Made by a program: the position numbers and the translations under genes. The notes beneath the pieces are model-generated. The model did not search any database and was not told the origin of the DNA. It saw only the letters and a program-made list of their open reading frames with translations. Positions 1 through 8,136 of a DNA stretch of 64,000 bases are shown here, one piece after another (position 1 is the first letter of the stretch; each line of letters starts with the position of its first letter). Origin of the DNA: Streptomyces massasporeus. Its GTDB lineage: Bacteria; Actinomycetota; Actinomycetes; Streptomycetales; Streptomycetaceae. The DNA is taken from the NCBI RefSeq assembly GCF_014648995.1, contig NZ_BMSE01000006.1, positions 248,001 through 312,000 on the forward strand. The letters are read 5' to 3'.

Positions 1-2
1 GG

Positions 3-488
3 ATCGCCGTCCTGGGGACCGTCTTCACGGTGGCCGCCTTGGGGCTGGGATCGGTCCTGCTGACGTCGCTCGGCGACAACAAGCCTCCCACCGGAGCGGA
101 AGGCGAACGGCAGACCACGGCGGCGGACACCTTCTCCGAAGGGAAGCTGCCGGAGCAGGTCACCGGTCTCCTGGCCGAGAACAAGACCAAGGGCGGCGGA
201 TCCCGCACCCCCTTCGGCGCGGCGACGGCTCCCGGCACCAATCAGCCGAAGCTCGCCAAGGAGGTCGTGGTGCCCGGCTGCGTCCGCGACGGCATCGGGC
301 GCGACGACGCGGCCCTGGCCGCCGAGAACGGCACCTATCAAGGCAAGAAGGCCATGCTCGTGCTGCTTCCCGACGCCGCCGACGCCACTAAGGTCACCGC
401 CTACATCGTCGACGCGACCTGTGTGGATCACAAGGCGCCCACCGCCGCCGGCACAGTGCTCCTAGAGCGCACCTACCCATCGGCCTGA
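3..488 (+). CDS. C-terminal part of a membrane protein, probable anti-sigma factor (partial)
   Basis: The gene enters from outside the window; the frame is already open at base 3. The first about 22 codons form a hydrophobic alanine/leucine/valine-rich segment (IAVLGTVFTVAALGLGSVLL), followed by about 140 mostly polar residues with two cysteines (VVPGCVRDG, DATCVDH), suggesting one membrane span and an extracytoplasmic tail. In Streptomyces the gene just upstream of trxB follows sigM and is thought to encode its membrane anti-sigma factor; that identity is inferred from neighbourhood, because the N-terminal domain is not in view. It could equally be an unassigned single-pass protein. It ends about 70 bases before the trxB promoter. 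Confidence 0.7.
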   Translation: MAVLGTVFTVAALGLGSVLLTSLGDNKPPTGAEGERQTTAADTFSEGKLPEQVTGLLAENKTKGGGSRTPFGAATAPGTNQPKLAKEVVVPGCVRDGIGRDDAALAAENGTYQGKKAMLVLLPDAADATKVTAYIVDATCVDHKAPTAAGTVLLERTYPSA

Positions 489-557
489 GCGGACGCTTCG
501 TCTTAGCCCTGTGGGGTCACCGCGGGGCGCCCGCATCTCCGTGTGCCCGGACACAGT

Positions 558-584
558 GGGAATGCGCGCCCCTTAGGATCCGTT
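558..584 (+). promoter_or_regulatory. SigR-type promoter of trxBA
   Basis: GGGAAT (558-563) and GTT (582-584) are separated by exactly 18 bases. This is the consensus spacing for the thiol-oxidative-stress sigma factor SigR of Streptomyces, whose best-known target is trxBA. Transcription would start near 590, about 65 bases before the trxB start codon. The match is seen in the sequence; control by SigR is inferred from the known regulon. Confidence 0.85.
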
Positions 585-654
585 GGGTGGGGTGAGAGGT
601 CATAGAGAACTCCCACCGCTCGACCGACGCAGTCCAGAGACGAGGAAACAAGCC

Positions 655-1623
655 GTGAGCGACGTCCGTAACGTGATCATCATCGGCTCCGGGCCCGCCG
701 GCTACACGGCGGCGCTCTACACCGCGCGCGCGTCGCTGAAGCCACTGGTGTTCGAGGGCGCCGTCACCGCGGGTGGTGCGCTCATGAACACCACCGAGGT
801 CGAGAACTTCCCGGGCTTCCAGGACGGCATCATGGGCCCCGAGCTCATGGACAACATGCGCGCCCAGTCGGAGCGCTTCGGAGCCGAGCTCGTCCCGGAC
901 GACATCGTGACCGTCGACCTGAGCGGTGAGATCAAGACCGTCACGGACACGGCCGGCACCGTGCACCGGGCGAAGGCCGTCATCGTCGCCACCGGCTCGC
1001 AGCACCGCAAGCTCGGACTGCCGAACGAGGACGCCCTGTCGGGCCGCGGTGTGTCCTGGTGCGCCACCTGTGACGGGTTCTTCTTCAAGGACCAGGACAT
1101 CGCCGTGATCGGTGGTGGCGACACCGCGATGGAGGAAGCCACCTTCCTCTCGCGGTTCGCCAAGTCGGTGACCATCGTCCACCGCCGCGACACCCTGCGC
1201 GCCTCCAAGGCCATGCAGGAGCGCGCCTTCGCCGACCCGAAGATCTCCTTCGTGTGGGACAGCGAGGTCGCCGAGATCCAGGGCGACCCGAAGCTCTCCG
1301 GTCTGAAGCTGCGCAACCTCAAGACCGGTGAGATCTCGGACCTGCCGGTGACCGGACTCTTCATCGCCATCGGCCACGACCCGCGCACCGAGCTCTTCAA
1401 GGGCCAGCTCGACCTGGACGAAGAGGGCTACCTGAAGGTGGAAGCGCCGTCGACGCGCACGAACCTGACCGGTGTCTTCGGCGCCGGCGACGTGGTCGAC
1501 CACACCTACCGTCAGGCGATCACCGCGGCCGGGACCGGCTGCTCCGCAGCTCTCGACGCCGAGCGCTACCTCGCCGCCCTGGCGGACGAGGAGCAGCCCG
1601 AGCCCGAGAAGACCTCCGTCTGA
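655..1623 (+). CDS. trxB: Thioredoxin reductase (NADPH)
   Basis: FAD enzyme of 322 residues that passes electrons from NADPH to thioredoxin in the cytoplasm. Visible features in order: N-terminal FAD Rossmann motif GSGPAGYTAALY, the redox-active pair in WCATCDG, the NADPH Rossmann motif GGGDTAMEEA, HRRD, and the C-terminal FAD motif GVFGAGDV. I place the start at the GTG at 655, preceded by GAGGAAAC, because the protein then begins just before the FAD motif. An upstream in-frame start at 583 would overlap the promoter -10 element. trxA follows after 45 bases, forming the trxBA operon. Confidence 0.97.
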   Translation: MSDVRNVIIIGSGPAGYTAALYTARASLKPLVFEGAVTAGGALMNTTEVENFPGFQDGIMGPELMDNMRAQSERFGAELVPDDIVTVDLSGEIKTVTDTAGTVHRAKAVIVATGSQHRKLGLPNEDALSGRGVSWCATCDGFFFKDQDIAVIGGGDTAMEEATFLSRFAKSVTIVHRRDTLRASKAMQERAFADPKISFVWDSEVAEIQGDPKLSGLKLRNLKTGEISDLPVTGLFIAIGHDPRTELFKGQLDLDEEGYLKVEAPSTRTNLTGVFGAGDVVDHTYRQAITAAGTGCSAALDAERYLAALADEEQPEPEKTSV

Positions 1624-1668
1624 CCTCTCCCTACCCGCCCCACGCACCAACCAGTTAAGGAGCCCGCC

Positions 1669-2001
1669 GTGGCCGGCACCCTGAAGAATGTGACCGACGA
1701 CTCCTTCGAGACGGACGTCCTCAAGAGCGACAAGCCTGTTCTGGTGGACTTCTGGGCCGCCTGGTGCGGTCCGTGCCGCCAGATCGCTCCCTCCCTTGAG
1801 GCGATCGCCGCCGAGTACGGCGACAAGATCGAGATCGTCAAGCTGAACATTGACGAGAACCCGGGTACGGCCGCCAAGTACGGCGTCATGTCCATCCCGA
1901 CCCTGAACGTCTACCAGGGTGGCGAGGTCGCCAAGACCATCGTGGGCGCGAAGCCGAAGGCCGCGATCGTTCGCGACCTCGAGGAGTTCATCGCCGAGTG
2001 A
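1669..2001 (+). CDS. trxA: Thioredoxin
   Basis: Thioredoxin of 110 residues, the usual length, with the catalytic motif WCGPC around residue 32 and the conserved cis-proline in SIPTLNVY. It reduces disulfides of cytoplasmic proteins and accepts electrons from the adjacent TrxB. The start is GTG with AAGGAG nine bases upstream. It is the second gene of the operon and should share the SigR promoter, so oxidation of the thiol pool would raise both proteins. A parS site and a strong terminator hairpin follow directly. Confidence 0.97.
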   Translation: MAGTLKNVTDDSFETDVLKSDKPVLVDFWAAWCGPCRQIAPSLEAIAAEYGDKIEIVKLNIDENPGTAAKYGVMSIPTLNVYQGGEVAKTIVGAKPKAAIVRDLEEFIAE

Positions 2002-2030
2002 ATCGGCTGCAGCGTCACACCGACGGTGCA

Positions 2031-2046
2031 TGTTTCACGTGAAACA
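2031..2046. other. parS: parS site (ParB-binding centromere element)
   Basis: Perfect 16-base palindrome TGTTTCACGTGAAACA, the canonical ParB-binding sequence. It sits 30 bases after the trxA stop codon and directly abuts the trxA terminator hairpin, so it lies outside any coding region. Confidence 0.95.
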
Positions 2047-2084
2047 CGAATGGGCCAACCCGGAAGGGTTGGCCCATTCGTTTG
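2047..2084. terminator. Terminator of trxBA
   Basis: A perfect 15-base inverted repeat (CGAATGGGCCAACCC and its complement) with a GGAA loop spans 2047-2080, followed by TTTGTCT. It separates trxA from the convergent GNAT gene, whose stop is at 2090, and could work in both directions. Confidence 0.85.
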
Positions 2085-2089
2085 TCTGC

Positions 2090-2707
2090 TCACAGCGGCC
2101 GCAGCGCCGGCTCCTTCTGCACGGCTCCCAGGAGCCGGTCCAGGGCCATCTCGACGTCTTCCTTCCAGGAGAGCGTCGACCTCAGTTCCAGCCTCAGCCG
2201 CGGATGAGTGGGATGCTGGCGGACCGTCTTGAAGCCAACCGCCAGAAGATGGTCGGCGGGCAACACGCAGGCCGGTTCCTTCCAGCGCGCGTCTCCAAAG
2301 GCCTCGATCGCCTTGAATCCACGCCGCAGCAGATCCTTGGCGACCGTCTGAACCATCACTCTGCCCAGCCCCTGCCCCTGGTAGCCGGGCACGATGAACG
2401 CGGTCATCAACTGCACCGCGTCAGGCGAGACGGGGCTCGTGGGAAACGCCGTGGAGCGGGGGACGTAGGCGGGTGGGGCGTAGAGCACGTAGCCCACCGG
2501 CACGTCGTCGACGTACACGACCCGGCCGCAGGACCCCCAGTCCAGCAGAACCGCTGAGATCCAGGCTTCCTTCTCCGGAGCGGACGTGCCCTCCTTTACC
2601 GCGGCCTCACCGCTGACTGGGTCGAGCTCCCAGAAGACACACGAGCGACAACGCTTGGGAAGGTCCTGGAGGTTGTCCAGCGTGAGCGGTACGAGCCGGC
2701 GGCCCAT
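2090..2707 (-). CDS. GNAT-family N-acetyltransferase
   Basis: Protein of 205 residues. The acetyl-CoA-binding motif of the GNAT fold is visible as AFIVPGYQGQGLGRVMVQ around residues 105-122. Substrate unknown. The N-terminal stretch CRSCVFWELD is a conserved feature of this subfamily found beside parB in Streptomyces, as I recall it. The start ATG at 2707 has a purine-rich AGGAAGCGAGG upstream. The gene is convergent with trxA and co-directional with parB, but a 324-base gap separates it from the parB stop codon. Confidence 0.85.
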   Translation of the reverse strand: MGRRLVPLTLDNLQDLPKRCRSCVFWELDPVSGEAAVKEGTSAPEKEAWISAVLLDWGSCGRVVYVDDVPVGYVLYAPPAYVPRSTAFPTSPVSPDAVQLMTAFIVPGYQGQGLGRVMVQTVAKDLLRRGFKAIEAFGDARWKEPACVLPADHLLAVGFKTVRQHPTHPRLRLELRSTLSWKEDVEMALDRLLGAVQKEPALRPL

Positions 2708-3031
2708 GAAGGCTGATCCTCGCTTCCTTCGCCCGCCACCGCGTCGCGGGCGGCTGTCAGAGCGCTCCGTTCCCTGAGGAGACTGCCGATGAACCCACCG
2801 ACCGCTCCCAGCCCCAAACCGGCGCTCACCAGTCCGGTGCGGCTCATGGTTCGCATGGCCCCTGCCTCCCTTTCAGAGGTGCTGCAGAGTGGTTGCGCCG
2901 TACCTGACGCATCGTATCCACGATGCGATTCCATCGATACCGGCAGAAAGGAAAGAGCGAGCCACGTTCCGGCACACACCGGACACGGCCCGCTCTGTCT
3001 CCCTGCACAGCAGAGGCTCCATGCCGGAGGC

Positions 3032-4132
3032 TCAGGACTCGCTCTCTTCGGAGTCGCCCTCCGAGAGGCTGTTCTGCAGGACCGGCCCCTCGCCAGGAGC
3101 GAGTGAGCCGAGGATCCGCTCAAGATCCTCCATCGAGGCGAACTCGACGGTGATCTTTCCCTTCTTCTGACCCAGGTCGACCTTCACCCGCGTCTCGAAG
3201 CGGTCCGAGAGCCGCGTGGCGAGGTCGGACAGGGCCGGCGAAACCCGGGCACCGGCACGCGGGCCCTTGGGCTTCTGAGCCTTCTGAGGCCGCGACCCCA
3301 TCAGGGTCACGATCTCCTCGACGGCTCGCACCGAGAGGCCCTCGGCCACGATGCGGTGAGCCAGCCGATCCTGCTCCTCCGAGTCCTCGACGGAGAGCAG
3401 CGCCCGTGCGTGGCCGGCGGAGAGAACCCCGGCGGCGACCCGGCGCTGCACGGCCGGCGAGAGCTTCAGCAGACGCAAGGTATTGGAAACCTGCGGGCGG
3501 GACCGGCCGATGCGGTCCGCCAGCTGGTCGTGCGTGCAGTTGAAGTCCCTCAGCAACTGGTCGTAGGCGGCAGCCTCTTCCAGCGGGTTCAGCTGTGCAC
3601 GGTGCAGGTTCTCCAGCAGTGCGTCCAGGAGGAGCTTCTCGTCCTCGGTGGCCCGCACGATCGCCGGGATCGCCTCCAGCCCCGCCTCGCGGCAGGCCCG
3701 CCAGCGACGCTCACCCATGATGAGCTCGTAGCGGTCGACACCCACCTGCCGTACAACGACCGGCTGAAGGAGCCCTACTTCCTTGATGGAGGTAATGAGC
3801 TCGGACAGCGCGTCCTCGTCGAAGACATCACGAGGCTGACGCGGGTTCGGCGTGATGAAGTCGAGGGGGATCTCGGCGAAGTGCGCGCCGATGGGTGCCG
3901 CAGGCGTGGCAGAAGCGCTCGGCTGCGCCGGCTCCTCTGTTTCACGTGAAACATTCGGCAGGGTCGCTACCTTCGCCGCAGCCACCCCACGATCGCTCGG
4001 CAGCACAGGCACTGCCGCCGGGGACGTGGAAGCAGCGTTCCCCGCCGCGGCCTGGGCCACCGACTTCTCCGTCGGTGCGGCAGGGATCAGTGCGCCGAGA
4101 CCACGGCCCAGCCCCCTCCGTCGCTCGCTCAC
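3032..4132 (-). CDS. parB: Chromosome-partitioning protein ParB
   Basis: Protein of 366 residues that binds parS, spreads as a CTP-dependent clamp and organises the origin for segregation. Visible features: a low-complexity N-terminus, ParB N-terminal nuclease-like domain from about residue 85 (IPLDFITPNPRQPR), the CTP-binding and catalytic-like motif GERRWRA, a helix-turn-helix region (LADRIGRSRPQVSNTLRLL) and a C-terminal dimerisation segment. The ATG overlaps the parA stop codon by four bases, so the pair is translationally coupled. A parS site lies inside the coding sequence at 3938-3953, encoding VSRET in this frame. Confidence 0.97.
   Translation of the reverse strand: MSERRRGLGRGLGALIPAAPTEKSVAQAAAGNAASTSPAAVPVLPSDRGVAAAKVATLPNVSRETEEPAQPSASATPAAPIGAHFAEIPLDFITPNPRQPRDVFDEDALSELITSIKEVGLLQPVVVRQVGVDRYELIMGERRWRACREAGLEAIPAIVRATEDEKLLLDALLENLHRAQLNPLEEAAAYDQLLRDFNCTHDQLADRIGRSRPQVSNTLRLLKLSPAVQRRVAAGVLSAGHARALLSVEDSEEQDRLAHRIVAEGLSVRAVEEIVTLMGSRPQKAQKPKGPRAGARVSPALSDLATRLSDRFETRVKVDLGQKKGKITVEFASMEDLERILGSLAPGEGPVLQNSLSEGDSEESES
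3938..3953. other. parS: parS site inside parB
   Basis: Perfect TGTTTCACGTGAAACA. It lies within the low-complexity N-terminal part of parB, where the encoded residues (NVSRETEE) are not part of a recognised domain, so the coding sequence appears to tolerate the site. Confidence 0.95.
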
Positions 4133-5205
4133 TGAATGCCCTCCACCATGCTCGGGTCGTTCTGCTGTGCGCCGATATGGGCGTGCGTGGCGTCATAGCT
4201 GATGCCGACGCCCTTCAGCGCGATCTCGCGTGCCGCCTCAAGGTAGGAGAGGGCACCACTCGATCCTGGATCGTAGGTCAAGACCGTCTGCCCATAGCTC
4301 GGAGCCTCCGAGATACGGACAGAGCGGGGGATGCTCGTGCGCAGCACCTCGTCGCCGAAGTGGGTGCGCACCTCTTCAGCGACCTGGGACGCGAGGCGCG
4401 TCCGGCCGTCGTACATGGTGAGCAGGATGGTCGATACATGCAGGGCGGGGTTGAGGTGCCCCCGCACGAGATCGACGTTACGCAGCAGCTGCCCGAGGCC
4501 CTCCAGCGCGTAGTACTCGCACTGGATGGGGATCAGAACTTCCTGGCCCGCCACGAGTGCGTTGACTGTCAGGAGACCGAGTGAGGGCGGGCAGTCGATG
4601 AGGATGTAGTCCAGCGGCTGCTCGTACGCCTGGATCGCGCGCTGCAGCCTGCTCTCCCGTGCCACGAGGGACACCAGCTCGATCTCCGCACCGGCGAGAT
4701 CGATCGTGGCAGGGGCGCAGAAGAGGCCCTCGACATCGGGAACCGGCTGGACGACTTCGGAGAGAGGTCGGCTCTCCACCAACACGTCGTAGATGGACGG
4801 GACTTCGGCGTGGTGGTCGATGCCCAGTGCGGTGGACGCATTGCCCTGCGGGTCGAGGTCGACCACGAGGACCCGGCCACCGTGCAGCGCCAGTGATGCG
4901 GCAAGGTTGACGGTCGTCGTCGTCTTGCCCACACCACCCTTCTGGTTGGCGACCACGATGATTCGGGTCTGCTCGGGCCGTGGCAAGCCCTCGCCGGCAC
5001 GGCCCAGAGCCTCCACTGCCAGTTGGGCAGCACGACCGATGGGAGTGTCGTCCATCGGAGGCGGTGTTTCACGTGAAACATCCGCCCCCATCGACTCGGT
5101 ACGGGGACCGGGGACCGGATCGGTCATCGGTCCCGCGATGTTGGCGTCGGACCGCAAGGATTCACTCTCCTCGACTTCAGGCTCGCAATGAACAGAGCCT
5201 CCCAT
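4129..5205 (-). CDS. parA: Chromosome-partitioning ATPase ParA
   Basis: Deviant-Walker ATPase of about 358 residues that drives separation of ParB-parS complexes and, in Streptomyces, positions origins in sporogenic hyphae. Seen: KGGVGKTTTTVNLAASLA (Walker A), DLDPQGNAS (A'), and DYILIDCPPS (Walker B). About 90 residues of variable, acidic N-terminus precede the ATPase domain. The start is uncertain. The frame is open back to a GTG at 5379 inside a parS site, and an ATG at 5205 or one 27 codons later are alternatives; none has a convincing ribosome site, and I chose 5205. Two parS sites lie within or just before the gene. Confidence 0.93.
   Translation of the reverse strand: MGGSVHCEPEVEESESLRSDANIAGPMTDPVPGPRTESMGADVSRETPPPMDDTPIGRAAQLAVEALGRAGEGLPRPEQTRIIVVANQKGGVGKTTTTVNLAASLALHGGRVLVVDLDPQGNASTALGIDHHAEVPSIYDVLVESRPLSEVVQPVPDVEGLFCAPATIDLAGAEIELVSLVARESRLQRAIQAYEQPLDYILIDCPPSLGLLTVNALVAGQEVLIPIQCEYYALEGLGQLLRNVDLVRGHLNPALHVSTILLTMYDGRTRLASQVAEEVRTHFGDEVLRTSIPRSVRISEAPSYGQTVLTYDPGSSGALSYLEAAREIALKGVGISYDATHAHIGAQQNDPSMVEGIQ
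5065..5080. other. parS: parS site inside parA
   Basis: Perfect TGTTTCACGTGAAACA located in the variable N-terminal extension of parA, where it encodes DVSRET, upstream of the ATPase domain. Confidence 0.95.
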
Positions 5206-5362
5206 GTCTTCGGGGTCGTGAACCAGTGAGGCCTGGCGTTCTGTGGAGAAATCCACCTCTGTGGATACCTCGGGTCCCTCATCGAGTGAACCAAGAGGCT
5301 TTCGGTCGCGGGGTTCGGCCGCAGCGCGGCCACGACTGATGATGCCGTGCAGCAGTGAGCGA

Positions 5363-5378
5363 CGTTTCACGTGAAACA
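5363..5378. other. parS: parS site at the 5' end of parA
   Basis: CGTTTCACGTGAAACA contains the full 14-base palindrome GTTTCACGTGAAAC (5364-5377). It lies in the rsmG-parA gap or the extreme 5' end of parA, depending on the start codon. It could therefore link ParB binding to parAB expression. Confidence 0.93.
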
Positions 5379-5470
5379 CGATGCACAGCAGCCATGGCCG
5401 GACTGTCGCGACACTCCGGCATGCATCGATTTGGCAGCTTGTGTGGAGTACGTCTCGTCGTCAGGACGGA

Positions 5471-6187
5471 TCAGCGCCGACGACGCGTCCGCCCTGTGCG
5501 CGCCGCCTTGGCCCGCTTCGCAGCGAAGCGCACACCGCCAGGGCTCTCCCCAACCTCGACCCGCACGACGGTGGACAACGGGTCCACCACGCCCTCACCC
5601 ACCTGCAGGATGGACGTCTCCACCGCACCCAGCTTGCTCAGCGCCACCGAAGCGCTCTTCAGCTCCTCCTCGGCCGTGTCTCCCTTGAGCGCGAGCATCT
5701 CCCCGTACGGTCGCAGCAGCGGAATGCCCCAGGTGGCGAGCCGGTCGAGCGGCGCGACGGCTCGGGCCGTCACCACGTGGACGGGCTGGATCTTCCCCAT
5801 GACCTCCTCGGCCCGCCCGCGCACCACGGTCACATGATCGAGGCCGAGCAGTTCCACGACCTCGGTGAGGAAGTTGGTGCGCCGCAGCAGCGGCTCCAGG
5901 AGCGTGATCTTCAGGTCGGTGCGGACCAGCGCCAGCGGAATGCCGGGGAGACCGGCGCCCGAGCCGACATCGCACACCGTCACGCCGTCGGGCACGACCT
6001 CGGAGAGCACCGCACAGTTCAACAGATGCCGCTCCCACAGGCGAGGCACCTCACGCGGGCCGATGAGGCCGCGCTGCACGCCGGCCTCAGCGAGCAGCTC
6101 GGCGTACCGCACCGCATCCGCGAAGCGATCACCGAACACCTCTCGCGCCTGCTCGGGCGCGGGGGGAAGCTCCGCTGCCTCCGTCAC
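5471..6187 (-). CDS. rsmG: 16S rRNA (guanine-527-N7)-methyltransferase RsmG (GidB)
   Basis: Protein of 238 residues, the usual family length. The SAM-binding loop DVGSGAGLPGIPLAL lies near residue 90, followed by ARAVAPLDRLATW and a basic arginine/lysine-rich tail typical of the actinobacterial form. It methylates G527 of 16S rRNA; loss of this enzyme in Streptomyces is known to give low-level streptomycin resistance and altered antibiotic output. GTG start at 6187. It follows jag after about 125 bases and precedes parA by about 90 bases, the order common to actinobacterial origins. Confidence 0.95.
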   Translation of the reverse strand: MTEAAELPPAPEQAREVFGDRFADAVRYAELLAEAGVQRGLIGPREVPRLWERHLLNCAVLSEVVPDGVTVCDVGSGAGLPGIPLALVRTDLKITLLEPLLRRTNFLTEVVELLGLDHVTVVRGRAEEVMGKIQPVHVVTARAVAPLDRLATWGIPLLRPYGEMLALKGDTAEEELKSASVALSKLGAVETSILQVGEGVVDPLSTVVRVEVGESPGGVRFAAKRAKAARTGRTRRRR

Positions 6188-6266
6188 GGGGGACCGTCCT
6201 TCCGTACCGCGTCAGCGCACCCGGCGCCGACACCAGAACCACCAGAACTATCAGGCTGACAAAGTT

Positions 6267-6295
6267 CGGCCCCGCCTGCTCAACAGACGGGGCCG
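6267..6295 (-). terminator. Possible terminator or attenuator between jag and rsmG
   Basis: CGGCCCCG (6267-6274) pairs perfectly with CGGGGCCG (6288-6295) across a 13-base loop in the jag-rsmG gap. There is no clear T-run after it on the minus strand, so read-through into rsmG is likely. Confidence 0.4.
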
Positions 6296-6312
6296 GGGAA
6301 CGTAGAGGCCGA

Positions 6313-6825
6313 TCAGGCGGGCAGCACGACGACGAAGCGCTGCGGCTCCTCGCCCTCGGACTCGCTGCGCAGGCCCGCGGCCTTGACCGCATCGTGCACG
6401 ACCTTGCGCTCGAAGGGCGACATCGGCTTCAGCTTCACGGCCTCGCCGCTGCTCTTGGCCTCCGCGGCGGCCTTGGCGCCCAGCTCGGACAGCTCCGAGC
6501 GCTTCTGTGCCCGGTACCCCGCGATGTCGAGCATCAGACGGCTGCGGTCGCCGGTCTCCCGGTGCACGGCCAGACGGGTGAGCTCCTGGAGCGCCTCCAG
6601 TACCTCGCCGTCACGGCCGACCAGCTTCTGCAGGTCACGGCCGCCCGAGTCGCTGATGATCGAGACGGAGGCACGGTCGGCCTCGACGTCCATGTCGATG
6701 TCGCCGTCGAGATCGGCGATGTCGAGCAGACCCTCCAGGTAGTCCGCCGCGATCTCGCCTTCCTGCTCCAGGCGAGTCAGGGTGTCTGCACCCTCGGCAG
6801 CGGCGGAGGTGGTGCCTTCCGTCAC
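6313..6825 (-). CDS. jag: Jag/KhpB-like RNA-binding protein (KH and R3H domains)
   Basis: Protein of 170 residues with an acidic N-terminus, a KH-type domain (GRDGEVLEALQELTRLAVHRE, about residues 75-110) and a C-terminal R3H-like region (MSPFERKVVHDAV, GLRSESEGEEPQRFVVV). Members bind RNA and lie directly behind yidC in many Gram-positive genomes; KhpB proteins influence cell elongation. The start lies 15 bases after the yidC stop, so the genes are probably co-transcribed. The N-terminal Jag domain of Firmicute homologues is absent, as usual in actinobacteria. Confidence 0.9.
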   Translation of the reverse strand: MTEGTTSAAAEGADTLTRLEQEGEIAADYLEGLLDIADLDGDIDMDVEADRASVSIISDSGGRDLQKLVGRDGEVLEALQELTRLAVHRETGDRSRLMLDIAGYRAQKRSELSELGAKAAAEAKSSGEAVKLKPMSPFERKVVHDAVKAAGLRSESEGEEPQRFVVVLPA

Positions 6826-6840
6826 GGGATGGACTCCTTC

Positions 6841-8133
6841 TTACTTCTTGGACGGGGACTTGGGCCGCTGCGGGCCCTTGCGCTGTCCGGACTGGGCCTT
6901 GCTGCGGGTACCGCCGGCGGGCTTCGCGCCGCCCTTCTTGGCAGCGGCGGCGGGCTTGGCGTCCTCGGGCTCGTCGGACTTGGTCAGCGACGTCTTCGGC
7001 TCGTCGGTCTCACCGGCCGCCTTGGCGCCGCCGACTGCGCCGTGCTGCCGCTGCGACTTGCTCTGCCGCTTGGGCTGCTGACGCTTCGGGGTACCGCCGC
7101 CGGTGGTCGGCGTGCCGTCCTCGGCCTGGGCCGTGGCTGCGGCGTCGCTCTTGATCACGGTGCCGTCGGCCTGGGCGGCGAGGCCGGCCTTGCTCAGGCC
7201 GTTGATGAACTTGCGCTCGAACTCGTTGCGGTCGCGGCCCTTGGCGACGATCGCCTTGACGATGGCCCGGTCGCGGCGCTTGCTGACCTTGTTGTGCTGC
7301 GCGACGTGCTTGGTCAGGCGGTCGAGGTACGAGGCCTGAGCCTTGGAACCCGGGGTCGGGTTGTTGTGGATCACGTACATCTGCTGGCCCATGGTCCACA
7401 CGTTGGTGGTCAGCCAGTAGACGAGGACACCGACCGGGAAGTTGATGCCGAAGACGGCGAACATGACCGGGAAGACGTACATCAGCATCTTCTGCTGCTG
7501 CATGAACGGGGTCTTCACCGTGGTGTCGACGTTCTTCGTCATCAGCTGGCGCTGGGTGAAGAACTGCGACGCCGACATCAGAACGATCATGATGGCGGTG
7601 ACCACACGGACGTCGGTGAGGGAGGCACCGAGTGCTTCCACCTTCGACGCGCTGTCGGTGAACTTCGCGGCCAGCGGAGCCCCGACGATGTGCGCCTTCT
7701 GCGCGCTCTGCAGCAGGCTCTGGTTGATCACACCGATGGTGTCGCCCGTCGCGATGCTGTTGAGCACGTGGTACAGGGCGAAGAAGAACGGGGACTGCGC
7801 CAGGATGGGAAGGCACGAGGAGAGCGGGTTGGTGCCCGTCTCCTTGTACAGCTTCATCATCTCTTCGGACTGACGCTGCTTGTCGTTCTTGTAGCGCTCT
7901 TGGATCTTCTTCATCTCGGGCTGCAGCGTCTGCATGGCCCGAGTCGACTTGATCTGCTTCACGAAGAGCGGGATGAGGCAGATACGGATCAGGATCACCA
8001 GGGACACGATCGACAGGCCCCAGGCCCAGCCGGTGTCGGGGCCGAAGATGGCGCCGTACACCGAGTGGAACTGGACGATGACCCAGGAGACGGGTGTGGT
8101 GATAAAGCTGAAGAGGCTGGCAATCGTGTCCAC
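6841..8133 (-). CDS. yidC: Membrane protein insertase YidC/Oxa1
   Basis: Protein of 430 residues. It inserts and folds inner-membrane proteins, alone or with SecYEG. An N-terminal span (FITTPVSWVIVQFHSVYGAIFG) and a conserved core with several transmembrane segments (ILIRICLIPLFVKQIKSTRAMQ; LVYWLTTNVWTMGQQMYV) are visible. A long basic, low-complexity cytoplasmic tail follows, rich in lysine, glutamine and alanine, and may contact ribosomes. GTG start with AAGGAG upstream. It begins four bases after the yidD stop codon, so yidD, yidC and jag form a tight operon. Confidence 0.96.
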   Translation of the reverse strand: MDTIASLFSFITTPVSWVIVQFHSVYGAIFGPDTGWAWGLSIVSLVILIRICLIPLFVKQIKSTRAMQTLQPEMKKIQERYKNDKQRQSEEMMKLYKETGTNPLSSCLPILAQSPFFFALYHVLNSIATGDTIGVINQSLLQSAQKAHIVGAPLAAKFTDSASKVEALGASLTDVRVVTAIMIVLMSASQFFTQRQLMTKNVDTTVKTPFMQQQKMLMYVFPVMFAVFGINFPVGVLVYWLTTNVWTMGQQMYVIHNNPTPGSKAQASYLDRLTKHVAQHNKVSKRRDRAIVKAIVAKGRDRNEFERKFINGLSKAGLAAQADGTVIKSDAAATAQAEDGTPTTGGGTPKRQQPKRQSKSQRQHGAVGGAKAAGETDEPKTSLTKSDEPEDAKPAAAAKKGGAKPAGGTRSKAQSGQRKGPQRPKSPSKK

Positions 8134-8136
8134 TAA

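Noticed and set aside
517..2031. Long leftward open frame antisense to trxB and trxA.
   Set aside because: High GC makes long shadow frames; the sequence has no domain and overlaps well-supported genes.
2596..2856. Possible small leftward gene (MRTMSRTGLVSAGLGLGAVG...) with a GGGAGG site upstream.
   Set aside because: It overlaps the start of the GNAT gene by about 110 bases in another frame and the second half looks like shadow sequence; a truncated real peptide cannot be excluded.
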